From Scytolyngbya sp. HA4215-MV1 (GTDB taxonomy: Bacteria > Cyanobacteriota > Cyanobacteriia > Leptolyngbyales > Leptolyngbyaceae): a stretch of 64,000 bases of DNA. Numbering within the stretch: the stretch's first letter is position 1; each line of letters starts with the position of its first letter. Below the pieces are notes generated by a model that was given only the letters and a program-made list of their open reading frames with translations, was not told the DNA's origin and made no database searches. Where the stretch lies: NCBI GenBank assembly GCA_019359045.1, contig JAHHIA010000006.1, positions 248,001 through 312,000 of the forward strand. Reading direction: 5' to 3'. Shown one piece after another: positions 30,801 through 39,249 of the stretch. The translations under genes and the position numbers were made by a program.

Positions 30801-31052
30801 AGGGTCTTTGAGTTTTTGATAAGTCGCCAAAGCCTGCTTCCAAAATTGGAGAGCTGCTTCAACTTGATTCACTTTAAAATGTTGAATTCCCTGCTGTAAG
30901 AGTCGATCGGCCTCTGCTTTAAGATCTTGCGAAGATTGGCTCTGAGCAACGGCAGGAAGAATTGCAGGAGTGGAAAAGGGTGCGACAGAAACAGTCAGAG
31001 ATAGGGCAAATGTCGCGATCGCCAGTGTCGTAGATTTTAGCCGGACGTTCAT
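27810..31052 (-). CDS. TPR-CHAT domain protease-like protein
   Basis: From ATG 31052 (GGAGG eight to twelve bases upstream) the product has 1080 residues. A signal peptide (FALSLTVSVAPFSTPAILPA) is followed by about 13 tandem TPRs of 40 residues (for example LHNLGSAYGSLSQYDQAISY), a coiled linker, and a C-terminal CHAT domain with the His motif LHIATHGQFVPG and the Cys motif VVLSACETAKGG. CHAT is a caspase/separase-fold protease domain. The TPR block probably binds a regulator or substrate. The 120-base repeat units are very alike, so the array can expand or contract. It is first of three minus-strand genes that look like one unit. Confidence 0.92.
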   Translation of the reverse strand: MNVRLKSTTLAIATFALSLTVSVAPFSTPAILPAVAQSQSSQDLKAEADRLLQQGIQHFKVNQVEAALQFWKQALATYQKLKDPTGEARTLHNLGSAYGSLSQYDQAISYYQQALPIFQQTKDRHGEANALLNLGIAYEALSQHDKAIRSLQQTLPIFREVTDRHGEANTLMRLGIAYKSLSQYDRAISYHQQAILIFQQVNDRNGEASAMGNLGTVYDLLSQQEKAIASYQKALAIFQQLTDRNGEANTLSNLGSVYQSLSQRDEAISYYQQALLIYQQIKDRNGEVSTLNNLGIAYQALSEYDKAISYYHQALPYYQQVNDHKSEAKVLVNLGIAYKSLSQYDAAIAHYEKALSIFQQGTDRNGEASTLNSLGIVYRYLFQHDKAITYHQQALLLFQQLKDPHGEARALSNLGNAYAALSQHDKAITYFQQALRLFQQKDRDGEANTQMNLGNAYTALLQYDKAITYHQQALRLFRQLKDPNGEAKALTNLGVDYQSLLKDDKALTYFQQALPLFQQVKDREGEGMVFNNIGNIVAAQKQPEVAIVFYKQSVNVREGIRADLRGLSRDLQTSYTESVAGTYRRLAGLLLSQGRILEAQQVLELLKIQELRDYTRDTRAGGKTQGSPYTSPESAVIPPFNTIINLGLQLSQCEQQKPYCPERDQLLSQRDAANAAFNQQADKLRTLAKQQNRDPAQLQREELTVAAQKIVQSQPHTVLIYPLVLEDKLWLVWGTQAGKQGVVFASKEIPVSRKELAQKVLEFRTLLETPGDVKQLQQVSHQLYQWLVEPLRAELDANGIRTLVFSLDRSTRYIPMAALFDGKQYLVDRFTISTILTAGLTDTHDQLSPNIDNDPVLGLGLSQPVANFNPLPNVPDELNGIVRSSDRRSGIYPGLKLLNQAFTPDAFKKLIDYRILHIATHGQFVPGNPEDSFLVLGNGQPLKIPQIETLTDLGGIHLVVLSACETAKGGADKEGLEVSGISYYFLTSGAKSVIASLWLVNDASTSQLMQQFYQNLATGMSKAEALRQAQRSLLKAGSNATDQTRSDSFKLPAVDGSKPISRDRSHPYYWAPFILIGNNL
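29420..30900 (-). repeat. 120-bp tandem repeats coding for TPRs
   Basis: About a dozen units of 120 bases (40 codons) encode the TPR array of the CHAT protein. Each carries variants of the same blocks, such as GCTTCGCCATNGCGGTCTTT and a GCTTTGTCATACTGNGATAG block. The DNA-level likeness between neighbouring units points to recent duplication or gene conversion. Confidence 0.8.
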
Positions 31053-31321
31053 GACAGAAGTCCTCCAATAGAGAGAACTCTCCATCTCCTATGCTACTCC
31101 TCAGGCAACCTAGCAGATGTTTATTTTATAGACAAATTGTTGATGCTTGTTGCATTACCCTTTTCGTACCTGTAGGCGTTGCTACTTTTTAGTCTTGGCA
31201 AGCCAGGGGCTGGAGACTAGATCGTTGCCTTCAGCAAGTCACGTGCAAGGTGTTGATGGTCGATCGTCCAAAATCCAATCGTAGAATGCTTGAGTTTTAA
31301 GGTACGATCGCGTGCTACCGT

Positions 31322-31786
31322 GACTCCTGCGTATCCTTCGATAGCCTGTGCAAACTCCCACTGGCACCGCTAGCAGCGGCACCTGTACCAGAGCCGTTAT
31401 TGCATCAGATTGCCCAACGAGTGAATCAGATAGAATTAACCCAACAGCGACGAGAAGTTGCTTCTTATATTCAGATCCTGGCAGGATTGAGATTCGATCG
31501 GGCACTGATTCAACGACTATTTCGGGAGGATGGGATGCGGGAGTCTGTAATTTATCAAGATATTTTAGAAGAAGGTCGGCAGGAAGGTCGGCAGGAAGGT
31601 CGGCAAGAAGAAGGCGTCAATTTGGTTTTGCGCCTATTAACTCGGCGGTTGGGCACGTTGGACGAGCAGAAGCGATCGCGCATTGCTGCTTTACCATTGC
31701 CCTTGTTGGAGGATCTGGGAGAAGCCTTGCTGGACTTTTCGCAAGCGATCGATCTAGAAACCTGGCTAGAGACGCATCAACCTTGA
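31322..31786 (+). pseudogene. Remnant of Rpn-family nuclease (DUF4351 C-terminus)
   Basis: An open frame of about 128-155 codons contains EVASYIQILAGLRFDRALIQ, RLFREDGMRESVIYQDIL, then EEGRQEGRQEGRQEE and a C-terminal DUF4351-like tail (VLRLLTRRLGTLDEQKRSRI, LEDLGEALLDFSQAIDLETW). Intact cyanobacterial relatives have about 150 more N-terminal residues with the PD-(D/E)XK nuclease core. Here that core is missing, and the 5' end has only the linker with no sensible start. I take it as a truncated gene. The tandem GRQE repeat is typical of the family. Confidence 0.72.
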
Positions 31787-31815
31787 GAACACGGGGCTGA
31801 GTGACCAAAATCGGC

Positions 31816-34494
31816 TCAGAGTCCATTGCCAATCAGAATAAACGGTGCCCAGTAGTAGGGATGACTGATGTTGCGCGAAATCGGAGCCTGTCCGCCAGCC
31901 GTAGCAGGCAATTTGAAACTGTCTCCCCGTTGACCCGTGCCACTGCTACCCTGTTGAATCATCTCAATCTGCGCTTGTTGCAACGCCGCCACTTTGGTCA
32001 GGTTACCCTGCTTCAGAGCACGGTAAAAGGCATCCATCAACGCCTGAGTGCCGCCATCATCCACCGACCAGAGCGAGGCGATCGCTGCCTTTGCTCCCCG
32101 ATTCTGAAACTGATAGCCCAATCCCAAAATCTCTTCGCCATTACCAAACTTGCCGCCCAATCCGGTTTCGCAGGCACTCAGCACGACCAGATCCACCTGG
32201 TTCAGCGTCCAACTTTCAATGTCCTGGAGAGTCGCTTTGTCACCATTGCCAAACACGATGAAGGAGTCGCTGGCAACACCGGGAACGAAGTTGGCATGGG
32301 TCGCCAGATGCACCACATTGAACTCATTCATTTTGGTCGTGGTGGAGTCACGGCTGAAGGCTTTGTCGATTAGTTCGGTGGTTTGAGGCATCAGAGCAAC
32401 CAGGGTGGCAACTTCCTTCCCCGCGAAGGGTAAGCCGTTGAAGGTGATTGGACGATCGCCTACTTGAAAAGTGTACTGTCCTTGCACAAAGGCACCCGCC
32501 AGCACACGGGGTTGATGCATGGGCTGGGTTTTGAACTCGGTGAAGGAGCGGGCGGTGATGTTGTTGACCCGATAGCGTTGCACCAGCCATTGTTGCCCAT
32601 CGTACAGGGCTTGCAGGGGAATGTAGCGCAACTGAGCATCGGGCGCGTAGATGATGGTCTGGGCATTAGCCTGTTTCAGGTCGGCTTCCAGGGGTTTAAT
32701 CAACCAGGTGTAGAGCTTCTGGGCAGGCACTTTGGCATCGCTTTTGGGATCTTGCAGCGCACGCCGGAACTCGACAATGGCAGCGTTCAATTCTGTTCGT
32801 TTGACGTTGACGGGGCGACGCAACGGGGGAGAGTCGGGGGTGGTGATTACCAGTTCCAGACGGTCTTCCAGCACTAGGGGATAGAGCATCACCGCGTTGA
32901 GCTGGCGCAAATCATCCCGCAGTCCATCCAGTTGGCTCAAGTCAAGGGTTTGTCGCAGGACAGTGGGCTTGAGTTGTTGCACCAAGGCGACGACATCACT
33001 ACGTTCAATAAAGCCGTTGAACTGCTGATTCAGTTCTTCCTGGAGCTTCACCAGTTGGGCAATCCGCTGCTGCTGAACAGACGTGCGGCTTGCCTCTGGA
33101 ATCTTGCGTAAACCCGTCAATTCCTGCCCCAGCTGAATTGCCGAGGCTTTCACTTCGTTGTATTTTTTCAGAATTGCCTGTTCGGGGGGTAACTCATACA
33201 GATCCTGTGCGCCCCCCCGCACGTTTCGCAAATACTCGTTGAGTTCCTGCACTTTGAGCAAATCTAAAACCTGCTGCGCTTCCAACACGCGATTTTGTTT
33301 CAAGAGTAAGTCTGCTAAGTAACGATATGTACCTGCAACAGTTTGAGTGTAAGAATCTTGCAAATCTTGGGGTAAAGACCGTGCTTCTGCGCGAATCAAC
33401 TCATACGTACTAACGGATTGCTTAAAAAAACTAATTGCCACCTCTAGATTGTCCTGAGCAGCAAATAGATCACCAATCTTACTTAGTATCCACGCAGTAT
33501 CTTCGCGTGTGCCGATTTCCTCACTCAGTACTAAGCTTTGACTGAATGAGGTAAATGCGCAGTTTGTATCTCCATCTACTTGACATTCTGAAGCATGATT
33601 CAATAGCTCAGAGATCTCTTGTTTCTTTGCACCTTCTCTCCGGAAACAATCTAATTTCTTTTCATATCCACTAATACCTTGGCAAATAGAGGAAGCCTCG
33701 AGAATAGGACCTTTGCTATCTCCATAAGTATTCAAAAAGGCAATACGCGATAGTCCTGACTCAATCTGTGACTCTGTAAACGTATCTCTACTTATCTGGG
33801 CAACTTTTGATGCTTCATTAAAGGCGATTTTTGCTCTGTCATAGTTGCCCAACTTAATATATAGAAAGCCTTCACTTACAAAAAGCCTGCCTTCCTCTCT
33901 CAAATTACCAATTTTTTTTGCTAAAGCTATTCCCCGTTCATACGCTCTAAGTACATCATTGTACTTCGCCCAAGGAGTATATACTTCCTCTGCTAAAGCC
34001 CTTAAGATTTGTGATTGTGTCTGACTATCACCAGTTTTTTCTGCAATTTTAAGACCATCCTCACAAGCGTTAGCAGCATTAGGGTACTGTCCATATCCAC
34101 TATAAGCTGAGCACAAAGCATACAGTGAAAGGCTTTGCATCTCCAAATTGCCACTAGCTTGAGCTACAACGTATGCACGATCTGCGGTACTCAGAGCATT
34201 AGGATAGTCGGAAAGGTTGTAGTACGCAAAGCTCATTCTGGACAAAACTAAACTTTCCTTTAAGTGATTTCCTGCTGCCTGGTAAGCTAACAATGCCTGC
34301 TTCCAGACTTCAATAGCTTGTCTAAAATTATCGCTTCGGTATAGGGAATTACCGTGCTTATACAAAGTCTCACCTTTTGCAGAAGATGCTATGTAAACCT
34401 TTGCTTGAGCTATAGCGCAGTCACTAATAGGTAAAAGAATACTGATCATCAGTAAAGTCGTAAATATGATTCGGAATTTAAATAAAATGAGCAT
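31816..34494 (-). CDS. TPR-CHAT domain protease-like protein (second)
   Basis: Starting at ATG 34494 the product has 892 residues (a TTG at 34536 would give 906). A signal peptide (FTTLLMISILLPISDCAIAQ) leads into about eight divergent TPRs (LYKHGNSLYRSDNFRQAIEV; SFAYYNLSDYPNALSTADRA), a helical linker and a C-terminal CHAT domain with VVHLATHANFVPG (His) and VVLSACETGLGG (Cys). Both catalytic residues are kept. The N-terminal half is AT-rich compared with the CHAT half, which suggests a mosaic gene. It shares the C-terminal ISRNISHPYYWAPFILIGNG tail with the other CHAT proteins here. Confidence 0.9.
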   Translation of the reverse strand: MLILFKFRIIFTTLLMISILLPISDCAIAQAKVYIASSAKGETLYKHGNSLYRSDNFRQAIEVWKQALLAYQAAGNHLKESLVLSRMSFAYYNLSDYPNALSTADRAYVVAQASGNLEMQSLSLYALCSAYSGYGQYPNAANACEDGLKIAEKTGDSQTQSQILRALAEEVYTPWAKYNDVLRAYERGIALAKKIGNLREEGRLFVSEGFLYIKLGNYDRAKIAFNEASKVAQISRDTFTESQIESGLSRIAFLNTYGDSKGPILEASSICQGISGYEKKLDCFRREGAKKQEISELLNHASECQVDGDTNCAFTSFSQSLVLSEEIGTREDTAWILSKIGDLFAAQDNLEVAISFFKQSVSTYELIRAEARSLPQDLQDSYTQTVAGTYRYLADLLLKQNRVLEAQQVLDLLKVQELNEYLRNVRGGAQDLYELPPEQAILKKYNEVKASAIQLGQELTGLRKIPEASRTSVQQQRIAQLVKLQEELNQQFNGFIERSDVVALVQQLKPTVLRQTLDLSQLDGLRDDLRQLNAVMLYPLVLEDRLELVITTPDSPPLRRPVNVKRTELNAAIVEFRRALQDPKSDAKVPAQKLYTWLIKPLEADLKQANAQTIIYAPDAQLRYIPLQALYDGQQWLVQRYRVNNITARSFTEFKTQPMHQPRVLAGAFVQGQYTFQVGDRPITFNGLPFAGKEVATLVALMPQTTELIDKAFSRDSTTTKMNEFNVVHLATHANFVPGVASDSFIVFGNGDKATLQDIESWTLNQVDLVVLSACETGLGGKFGNGEEILGLGYQFQNRGAKAAIASLWSVDDGGTQALMDAFYRALKQGNLTKVAALQQAQIEMIQQGSSGTGQRGDSFKLPATAGGQAPISRNISHPYYWAPFILIGNGL

Positions 34495-34764
34495 GGGTAA
34501 ATAAAGATTAAGATAAAAGCTAAGAAATGCTTGCAATTCAATTCTTCTAATTGCTCCTAAGTCAGATGATGGAGCACTTTCGCCATTCTGAGTTGAGGGG
34601 CTTGTAGCAGGGATGATGTCATCATACGCAAATCTAAGAGCAGATCTCTAGCTGCTTCATTTTACTGCTTTCTCTGCTGCGGTTGGCGATCGCATCTGCC
34701 AACCATCGTCCCCATCCGAAGGCAATATCATAGAGAGTAAGGAATTCAGTAAAAAGGGAGAGCT

Positions 34765-34958
34765 ATGGCGATCTCCACCAGACCCATGACCCTTGAGAAT
34801 ATTGGATTGCAGACCCGATCGCCCAAAAAGTGACGGTGCTGGAATGGGTCGATGGCTTGTACGAAGACCGGGTATTTCAGGCTGATGAAGCGATCGTCTC
34901 ACCTGCGTTTCCAGACCTGAAGCTGACTGCCCAACAGGTGCTAGGAGCCGGACGTTAA
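34765..34958 (+). pseudogene. Uma2-family gene with internal deletion
   Basis: The frame opens ATG with MAISTRPMTLE, the usual Uma2 N-terminus, then jumps after a few codons and a frame change to the usual C-terminus: YWIADPIAQKVTVLEWVDGL and FQADEAIVSPAFPDLKLTAQ, stop at 34958. Roughly 110-120 residues with the PD-(D/E)XK core are missing. The last four bases overlap the 3' end of the convergent orthocaspase gene. Confidence 0.75.
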
Positions 34959-37114
34959 GCCACAATTTCAAAGGCGATCGATAAGGTTGCCATCTGGCGC
35001 GTATCCACCAACCGTACATCCGAAGCTGGTTTGCCATGACGAGTCGTCGCATCCAAATCATCCAGTAACTGATCCACCGCTGCCACGGCTGCCTCTCCCC
35101 GACGCGCCTCGGACTGGGAGTTGCGTAAAGCTGCCAGCGCATTCAGCGCCTTTTCCACTGACACCGTACTGGCGATCGCCAGAATTTCTGCTACCCCCAG
35201 CGGCGACTGTAACTCAATGCCAGCCTGAGGCGGAATTGTCCTTTCTTCATTCTTCTGTAAGAGAATCTCTATCGGATAGGGCAATACCGTGCCATCTGGA
35301 TTCAAAAAAACAACGCCGATATAGAGTGGCTGCGCTTCCTTGTTTCGCACCACCAATTGAAACTTTTGCCCCACCTTCAGTTGGGGCAGGGACTGAATCT
35401 GGTTTTTAGGTTGACTTGGAAGCGTTTGCACCGATCGTCCCTCCTGTCGCCCCGTCAAAGACTGCGCCAGAACTTCACTGGAATCTGCCATCCGCATTGC
35501 GACGCTCACCTTCAGTTGTGAAGATGGCGCATTCAACATCAGCTTCAAAATCCTTGCTGCCAGCAGCAAACTGAACGTGGCACGCAATCGCTCTATCGCA
35601 TCAGTTACCGTTTCTCCCACAGTCCCGATCGAGTCTGGCACCAAGTCAAATCCGGGGGAAAACAACCCGATGCGCCCGTCTTTACGTCCCAAAATCACAT
35701 GAACTTCCTGTTGCAACAGGGACAGGGCTTCTAATTGGGGAATCGCTTGAAGTAACGCTTTGGCAGTTGCTTGGTCTGCCCCCAAAGAGTCGTGCAGCCC
35801 CACACGCAAGGTAATGTTGCGGGGAATGGCGCGAATCTGCTCCTGGAGCACAGATCCGGACACAACTTTGCTTGAGTTTTTCAGTTGAAGGATGCCTACC
35901 GCTTCCAACTGCTGCCGCGAGGTCACCGTCACAGTTCCCTGGGCTTCGCCATTGGCATCTACCAGTTGCAACTGTGCCCCCCGCCCCATGGACTCCACGC
36001 TGGTAGGATCTACCGTCAACAGCAGCCGCACCTGATTTCCCTGCACTTGCGTAATCACCGCATCTGCCGACAAAGCATTGGCAAAGGACGCGAAGTAAAC
36101 AGGTTTTTCATCATTGCCCCTGCCCGGTTTCGCTTCAAAATAGGGAGTTTGCACCTGAGAGTTGGGCACGGTTTTCAAGAACTTCTCAGTTTTGTCTTGG
36201 GTGGCATGAATCACGGTTCGTACCGTTTGAGAGCTTGTAGTCTGCCAGAGATACTGAGTCAAGGCATGAGTAAATACCCCAGAATGAATATCTCCTGCAA
36301 ATACTGCATCCACTGCCTGTTGGTTTCGCGTTGCCGCTAGAATTGCCACACCATTAGCAATCTGATCTTTTCGGAGTTGCAGCCACTGTTCCTGTGGTAA
36401 ATGCAAATCCTTCAACCATTGCGCTTGATACGCCTGCTCCTCCAGACTCATTGCCAGTTTGGAGCTACGATCGCCCCCCCGTAATTCAAAATGACCAGGA
36501 CGCGATCGTACAATCAAATTTCCCCGCACACCTGCCCCAGCGTAGCAACTGTCCAGCACCACGGTTACGTTTTCGGTTTTCAATGCTGCCATCAACAAAA
36601 ACAAGGTGCCTGCGGTGATGTCATTGACTTCGCCACCAACATGGGGATAGCCCAGGGGTAGTTCATTGTCATAGGGAACGATCGTGCCATTAACATGATC
36701 GCCGTGTAGATTCTCATCATCTATTACATTAGACCCATGTCCGGAGAAGTGAAAGACGATGACATCGCCTGGTTGAGTGTCTCGAATGAGATGGTCTTGA
36801 AAGACTTGCAGAATATTGGCACGGGTGGCGTTTTTATCCTTCAGTACTTTGACATCGTGGGGATGGAAACCAAAGCGCAGGGTGAGTAATTCATGCTGGA
36901 GATCGACATCGTTGACCGCGCCCTGAAGCGGCAACCATTCTCCTTTTTTGACGCCCGTGTACTGGTTGATACCCACCAGCAATGCCTTTTTGCGGGGTGT
37001 GCTTTGTGCCAGCACACGGCCATAGTGTAGTGCTTTTTGTTGCAGATCAAAGGAGTCGATGCCTAAGGCAGCAATGGTGCTACCTGCTATCTGTAACCAT
37101 TGTCGTCGCTTCAT
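34955..37114 (-). CDS. Orthocaspase (peptidase C14) with DUF4384-like tail
   Basis: The 719-residue protein starts with a twin-arginine-like signal (MKRRQWLQIAGSTIAALG). The caspase domain spans about 40-330: KKALLVGINQYTG, the catalytic His in FHFSGHGSN (His126) and the catalytic Cys in VVLDSCYAGAG (Cys190), so it should be active. The middle is beta-rich, and about 590-670 is a DUF4384-like domain (LKVGQKFQLVVRNKEAQPLY, GVVFLNPDGTVLPYP). Bacterial caspase homologues cut after Arg/Lys and are linked with stress or cell death. It begins directly after the stop of a broken CHAT gene, so the two were once a unit. Confidence 0.92.
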   Translation of the reverse strand: MKRRQWLQIAGSTIAALGIDSFDLQQKALHYGRVLAQSTPRKKALLVGINQYTGVKKGEWLPLQGAVNDVDLQHELLTLRFGFHPHDVKVLKDKNATRANILQVFQDHLIRDTQPGDVIVFHFSGHGSNVIDDENLHGDHVNGTIVPYDNELPLGYPHVGGEVNDITAGTLFLLMAALKTENVTVVLDSCYAGAGVRGNLIVRSRPGHFELRGGDRSSKLAMSLEEQAYQAQWLKDLHLPQEQWLQLRKDQIANGVAILAATRNQQAVDAVFAGDIHSGVFTHALTQYLWQTTSSQTVRTVIHATQDKTEKFLKTVPNSQVQTPYFEAKPGRGNDEKPVYFASFANALSADAVITQVQGNQVRLLLTVDPTSVESMGRGAQLQLVDANGEAQGTVTVTSRQQLEAVGILQLKNSSKVVSGSVLQEQIRAIPRNITLRVGLHDSLGADQATAKALLQAIPQLEALSLLQQEVHVILGRKDGRIGLFSPGFDLVPDSIGTVGETVTDAIERLRATFSLLLAARILKLMLNAPSSQLKVSVAMRMADSSEVLAQSLTGRQEGRSVQTLPSQPKNQIQSLPQLKVGQKFQLVVRNKEAQPLYIGVVFLNPDGTVLPYPIEILLQKNEERTIPPQAGIELQSPLGVAEILAIASTVSVEKALNALAALRNSQSEARRGEAAVAAVDQLLDDLDATTRHGKPASDVRLVDTRQMATLSIAFEIVA

Positions 37115-37456
37115 TTACAATCCATTGCCAATCAGGATAAAGAGTGCCCAGTAGTAGGAATCGCTGAGGTTGCGCGAAATCTGTGCCTGTCCGTCAGCCG
37201 TGGCAGGCAATTTGAAGCTATCAGTACGGGGTTTGCCAGAGGGATTGCTGCCCTGCTCAATCATCATGATCTGCGCTTTTTCTAGCGCTTCGGCTTTGGT
37301 GATGTTGCCCTGTTTCAGAGTTTGCTAAAAGGTACTCATTAATTTCTCAGTGCTGCCGTCATCAACTGACCAGAGGGAGGCAATGGACGCTTTTGCGCCA
37401 GCCCGTTGAAACTGATAGCCCAAGCCGAGGATTTCTTCGCCACTGCCCAACTGTCC
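37115..37456 (-). pseudogene. CHAT-domain gene fragment
   Basis: The reverse strand encodes the C-terminal third of a CHAT protein: GSGEEILGLGYQFQRAGAKA, SIASLWSVDDGSTEKLMSTF, an in-frame TAG at 37325-37327, then QTLKQGNITKAEALEKAQ and ISRNLSDSYYWALFILIGNG. The TAA stop abuts the ATG of the orthocaspase gene. The His/Cys part and the TPRs are missing upstream. It is closely like the intact CHAT gene at 31816-34494. Confidence 0.85.
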
Positions 37457-37702
37457 GTTAAAGAGTAATCTGTCCAGTTTAAATACTTGGTGTCAATCTG
37501 AAGTTTAAGCCTGAAAGAGCACTTCATAGAGCCTTTCGGGCTTTTTCAGTCAAATTTTATTATACTTCGAATTTTAAATAACTAAACAACTGAGGTAAGC
37601 CACTGGTTTTACCAGTGCGACTCGAAAAGCTTTGAGCGTTCCAGTAGTAAAGTAACTCCTACGGTGGCTTGATGAGCCAGATAAAGGAGGCCAATTCTAG
37701 AG

Positions 37703-38414
37703 GCAGAGCGAGAGGCCCCTGGTGAAGTAATGTATGCCTTTTATCACCCCACATTCGAAGAATACTTTGCCGCCTTAGGGATGGATGATGGGCGATTCTT
37801 TCTCAACCCTGTGCCCAGAAACCCCATGGTGAAGAACGCCAGCTAACGGATTTTTGAACCGCAGTGAAGACAGGTATTTTTGCTGTGGTTGGGGCGCGAA
37901 GATGTAGGTGAGGCACAAAAAATGCCTTAATTCGGTCAATGATGAAATTTAAGGATGGGTTGGTGGTTTCTACAGTGACCGAGCCTTCTTATTGGCAGCA
38001 GTGGGCATTGCTGAGTTTAAGGATTGCACCCATGCGGATGCGATCGTCGATCAACTGGTGCGGTGGAAATTGAGTAGTGATAGTTGGCTGAAACAAGTCT
38101 GGACTAATCTTGTGGCTCCCACTAGGGTAAAAGCTAGGCCTGATGGGGCGGACACCACGTTCAGTCGCACCGATTGCCAACGAGTGATTTGTGCACTCGT
38201 GCGGGTGTTGGAAACCACTCACAATAAACACACCCGTAGGAGCGCAGTCGAGGGCTTGGGCAACATCGGCATAAATCGTGAGGAAACCACCAGAGTTGTA
38301 GTGCGATCGCTCCCCCACAATTCCCGCAAGGTAGAAGTCGATCAACTCATGATCAAATGCGCTGAGACCCTGTCTTACCCGCAGTTCTTTCAAGCATTTC
38401 ACTCGTGTCGATAG
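37703..38414 (+). pseudogene. NACHT-HEAT repeat protein gene, decayed C-terminal part
   Basis: The first frame reads GEVMYAFYHPTFEEYFAALG and MDDGRFFLNPVPRNPM, the usual end of a cyanobacterial NACHT ATPase module, then meets TAA (around 37845), continues RIFEPQ, meets TGA, and goes on RQVFLLWLGREDVGEAQK. After another frame change come FYSDRAFLLAAVGIAEFKDC and HEAT-like helices (TRRSAVEGLGNIGINREETT; AETLSYPQFFQAFHS) up to 38414. The ATPase core is absent. STAND proteins of this type are innate-immunity-like sensors. Confidence 0.8.
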
Positions 38415-38492
38415 TCGGTATGCCAGATCGGTGACTGATTCGAGAACGTGTAGACTTCAGGGGTGAAGGGGCGATCGTCAGAACGTTTAATG

Positions 38493-39095
38493 TTACCCTG
38501 CCTCTGCCAAAGGACTTTCCTGATTTTCTGATGGTGCCAAGATCACATCTTCGTAGATTGCCGCGATCGGGATTGTTAATCCCACACTCATCAACTCAAT
38601 CTCATCCCCCTCACCATAGGGAATAAACATCCACGTACCCTGTTGATCACGCCGAAAAACCTCGACCGTCTTGGTTTCAGACCCAACTAAAACATATTCT
38701 TGTAAGCTCTCCATCTGACGATAGAGAGCAAATTTTTCGCCCCGATCATAGGCCTCGGTGCTAGGCGATAACACTTCCACAATCAAACAGGGGTAGCGAG
38801 TAAATTGCTGGGCGGTGCGATCGCGCTCATCACAACTCACACTCACATCCGGATAAGTAAAAGGGCCTTTTTCCGTAATGCCAACCTTTGCATCGGAATT
38901 TCTGACTTTGCAGCGTCCCCGCATATGCTCGCGCAGAATACTGGCAATATTCAGGGCGATGTCAGCATGGGGGAGCGAACCCCCTGTCATGGCAAAAACT
39001 TCCCCATCAAAATACTCGTACCGCAGTTCTTGTTGGGCTTCCCACTCGAAATACTCCTGCGGCGTCAATCGACGAAGTTCAGCGATCGCAATCAT
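38493..39095 (-). CDS. Uma2 family endonuclease-like protein
   Basis: The 200-residue protein has the Uma2 PD-(D/E)XK core: LRYEYFDGEVFAMTGGSLPH at the start, the acidic residue in TYPDVSVSCDERD (Asp83), CLIVEVLSPSTEAYDRGEKF (Glu107, Lys121) and LQEYVLVGSETKTVEVFRR. All three presumed catalytic residues are kept. Uma2 genes are present in tens of copies in many cyanobacteria and their biological role is not settled. The closest relative in this window is the gene at 40074-40673. Confidence 0.88.
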   Translation of the reverse strand: MIAIAELRRLTPQEYFEWEAQQELRYEYFDGEVFAMTGGSLPHADIALNIASILREHMRGRCKVRNSDAKVGITEKGPFTYPDVSVSCDERDRTAQQFTRYPCLIVEVLSPSTEAYDRGEKFALYRQMESLQEYVLVGSETKTVEVFRRDQQGTWMFIPYGEGDEIELMSVGLTIPIAAIYEDVILAPSENQESPLAEAG

Positions 39096-39249
39096 AGAGG
39101 AGCCTCCTGCGGAAAACGTTTTGCCTCTGCCATCATTGTAAGGGATGGCCCTTTGATTGAATGCAGGGCGGATGTCAACGGGTGTGGCAGCAATTTCAGG
39201 GGCAAAGGCGCTAAGATCTTTCTATCCAAGGTAAGCGTAATCTTCTGCT

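Noticed and set aside
34657-35142. 161-codon minus-strand frame
   Set aside because: It is an off-frame reading of the orthocaspase end and the Uma2 remnant; the sequence is Trp/Arg-rich and gene-unlike.
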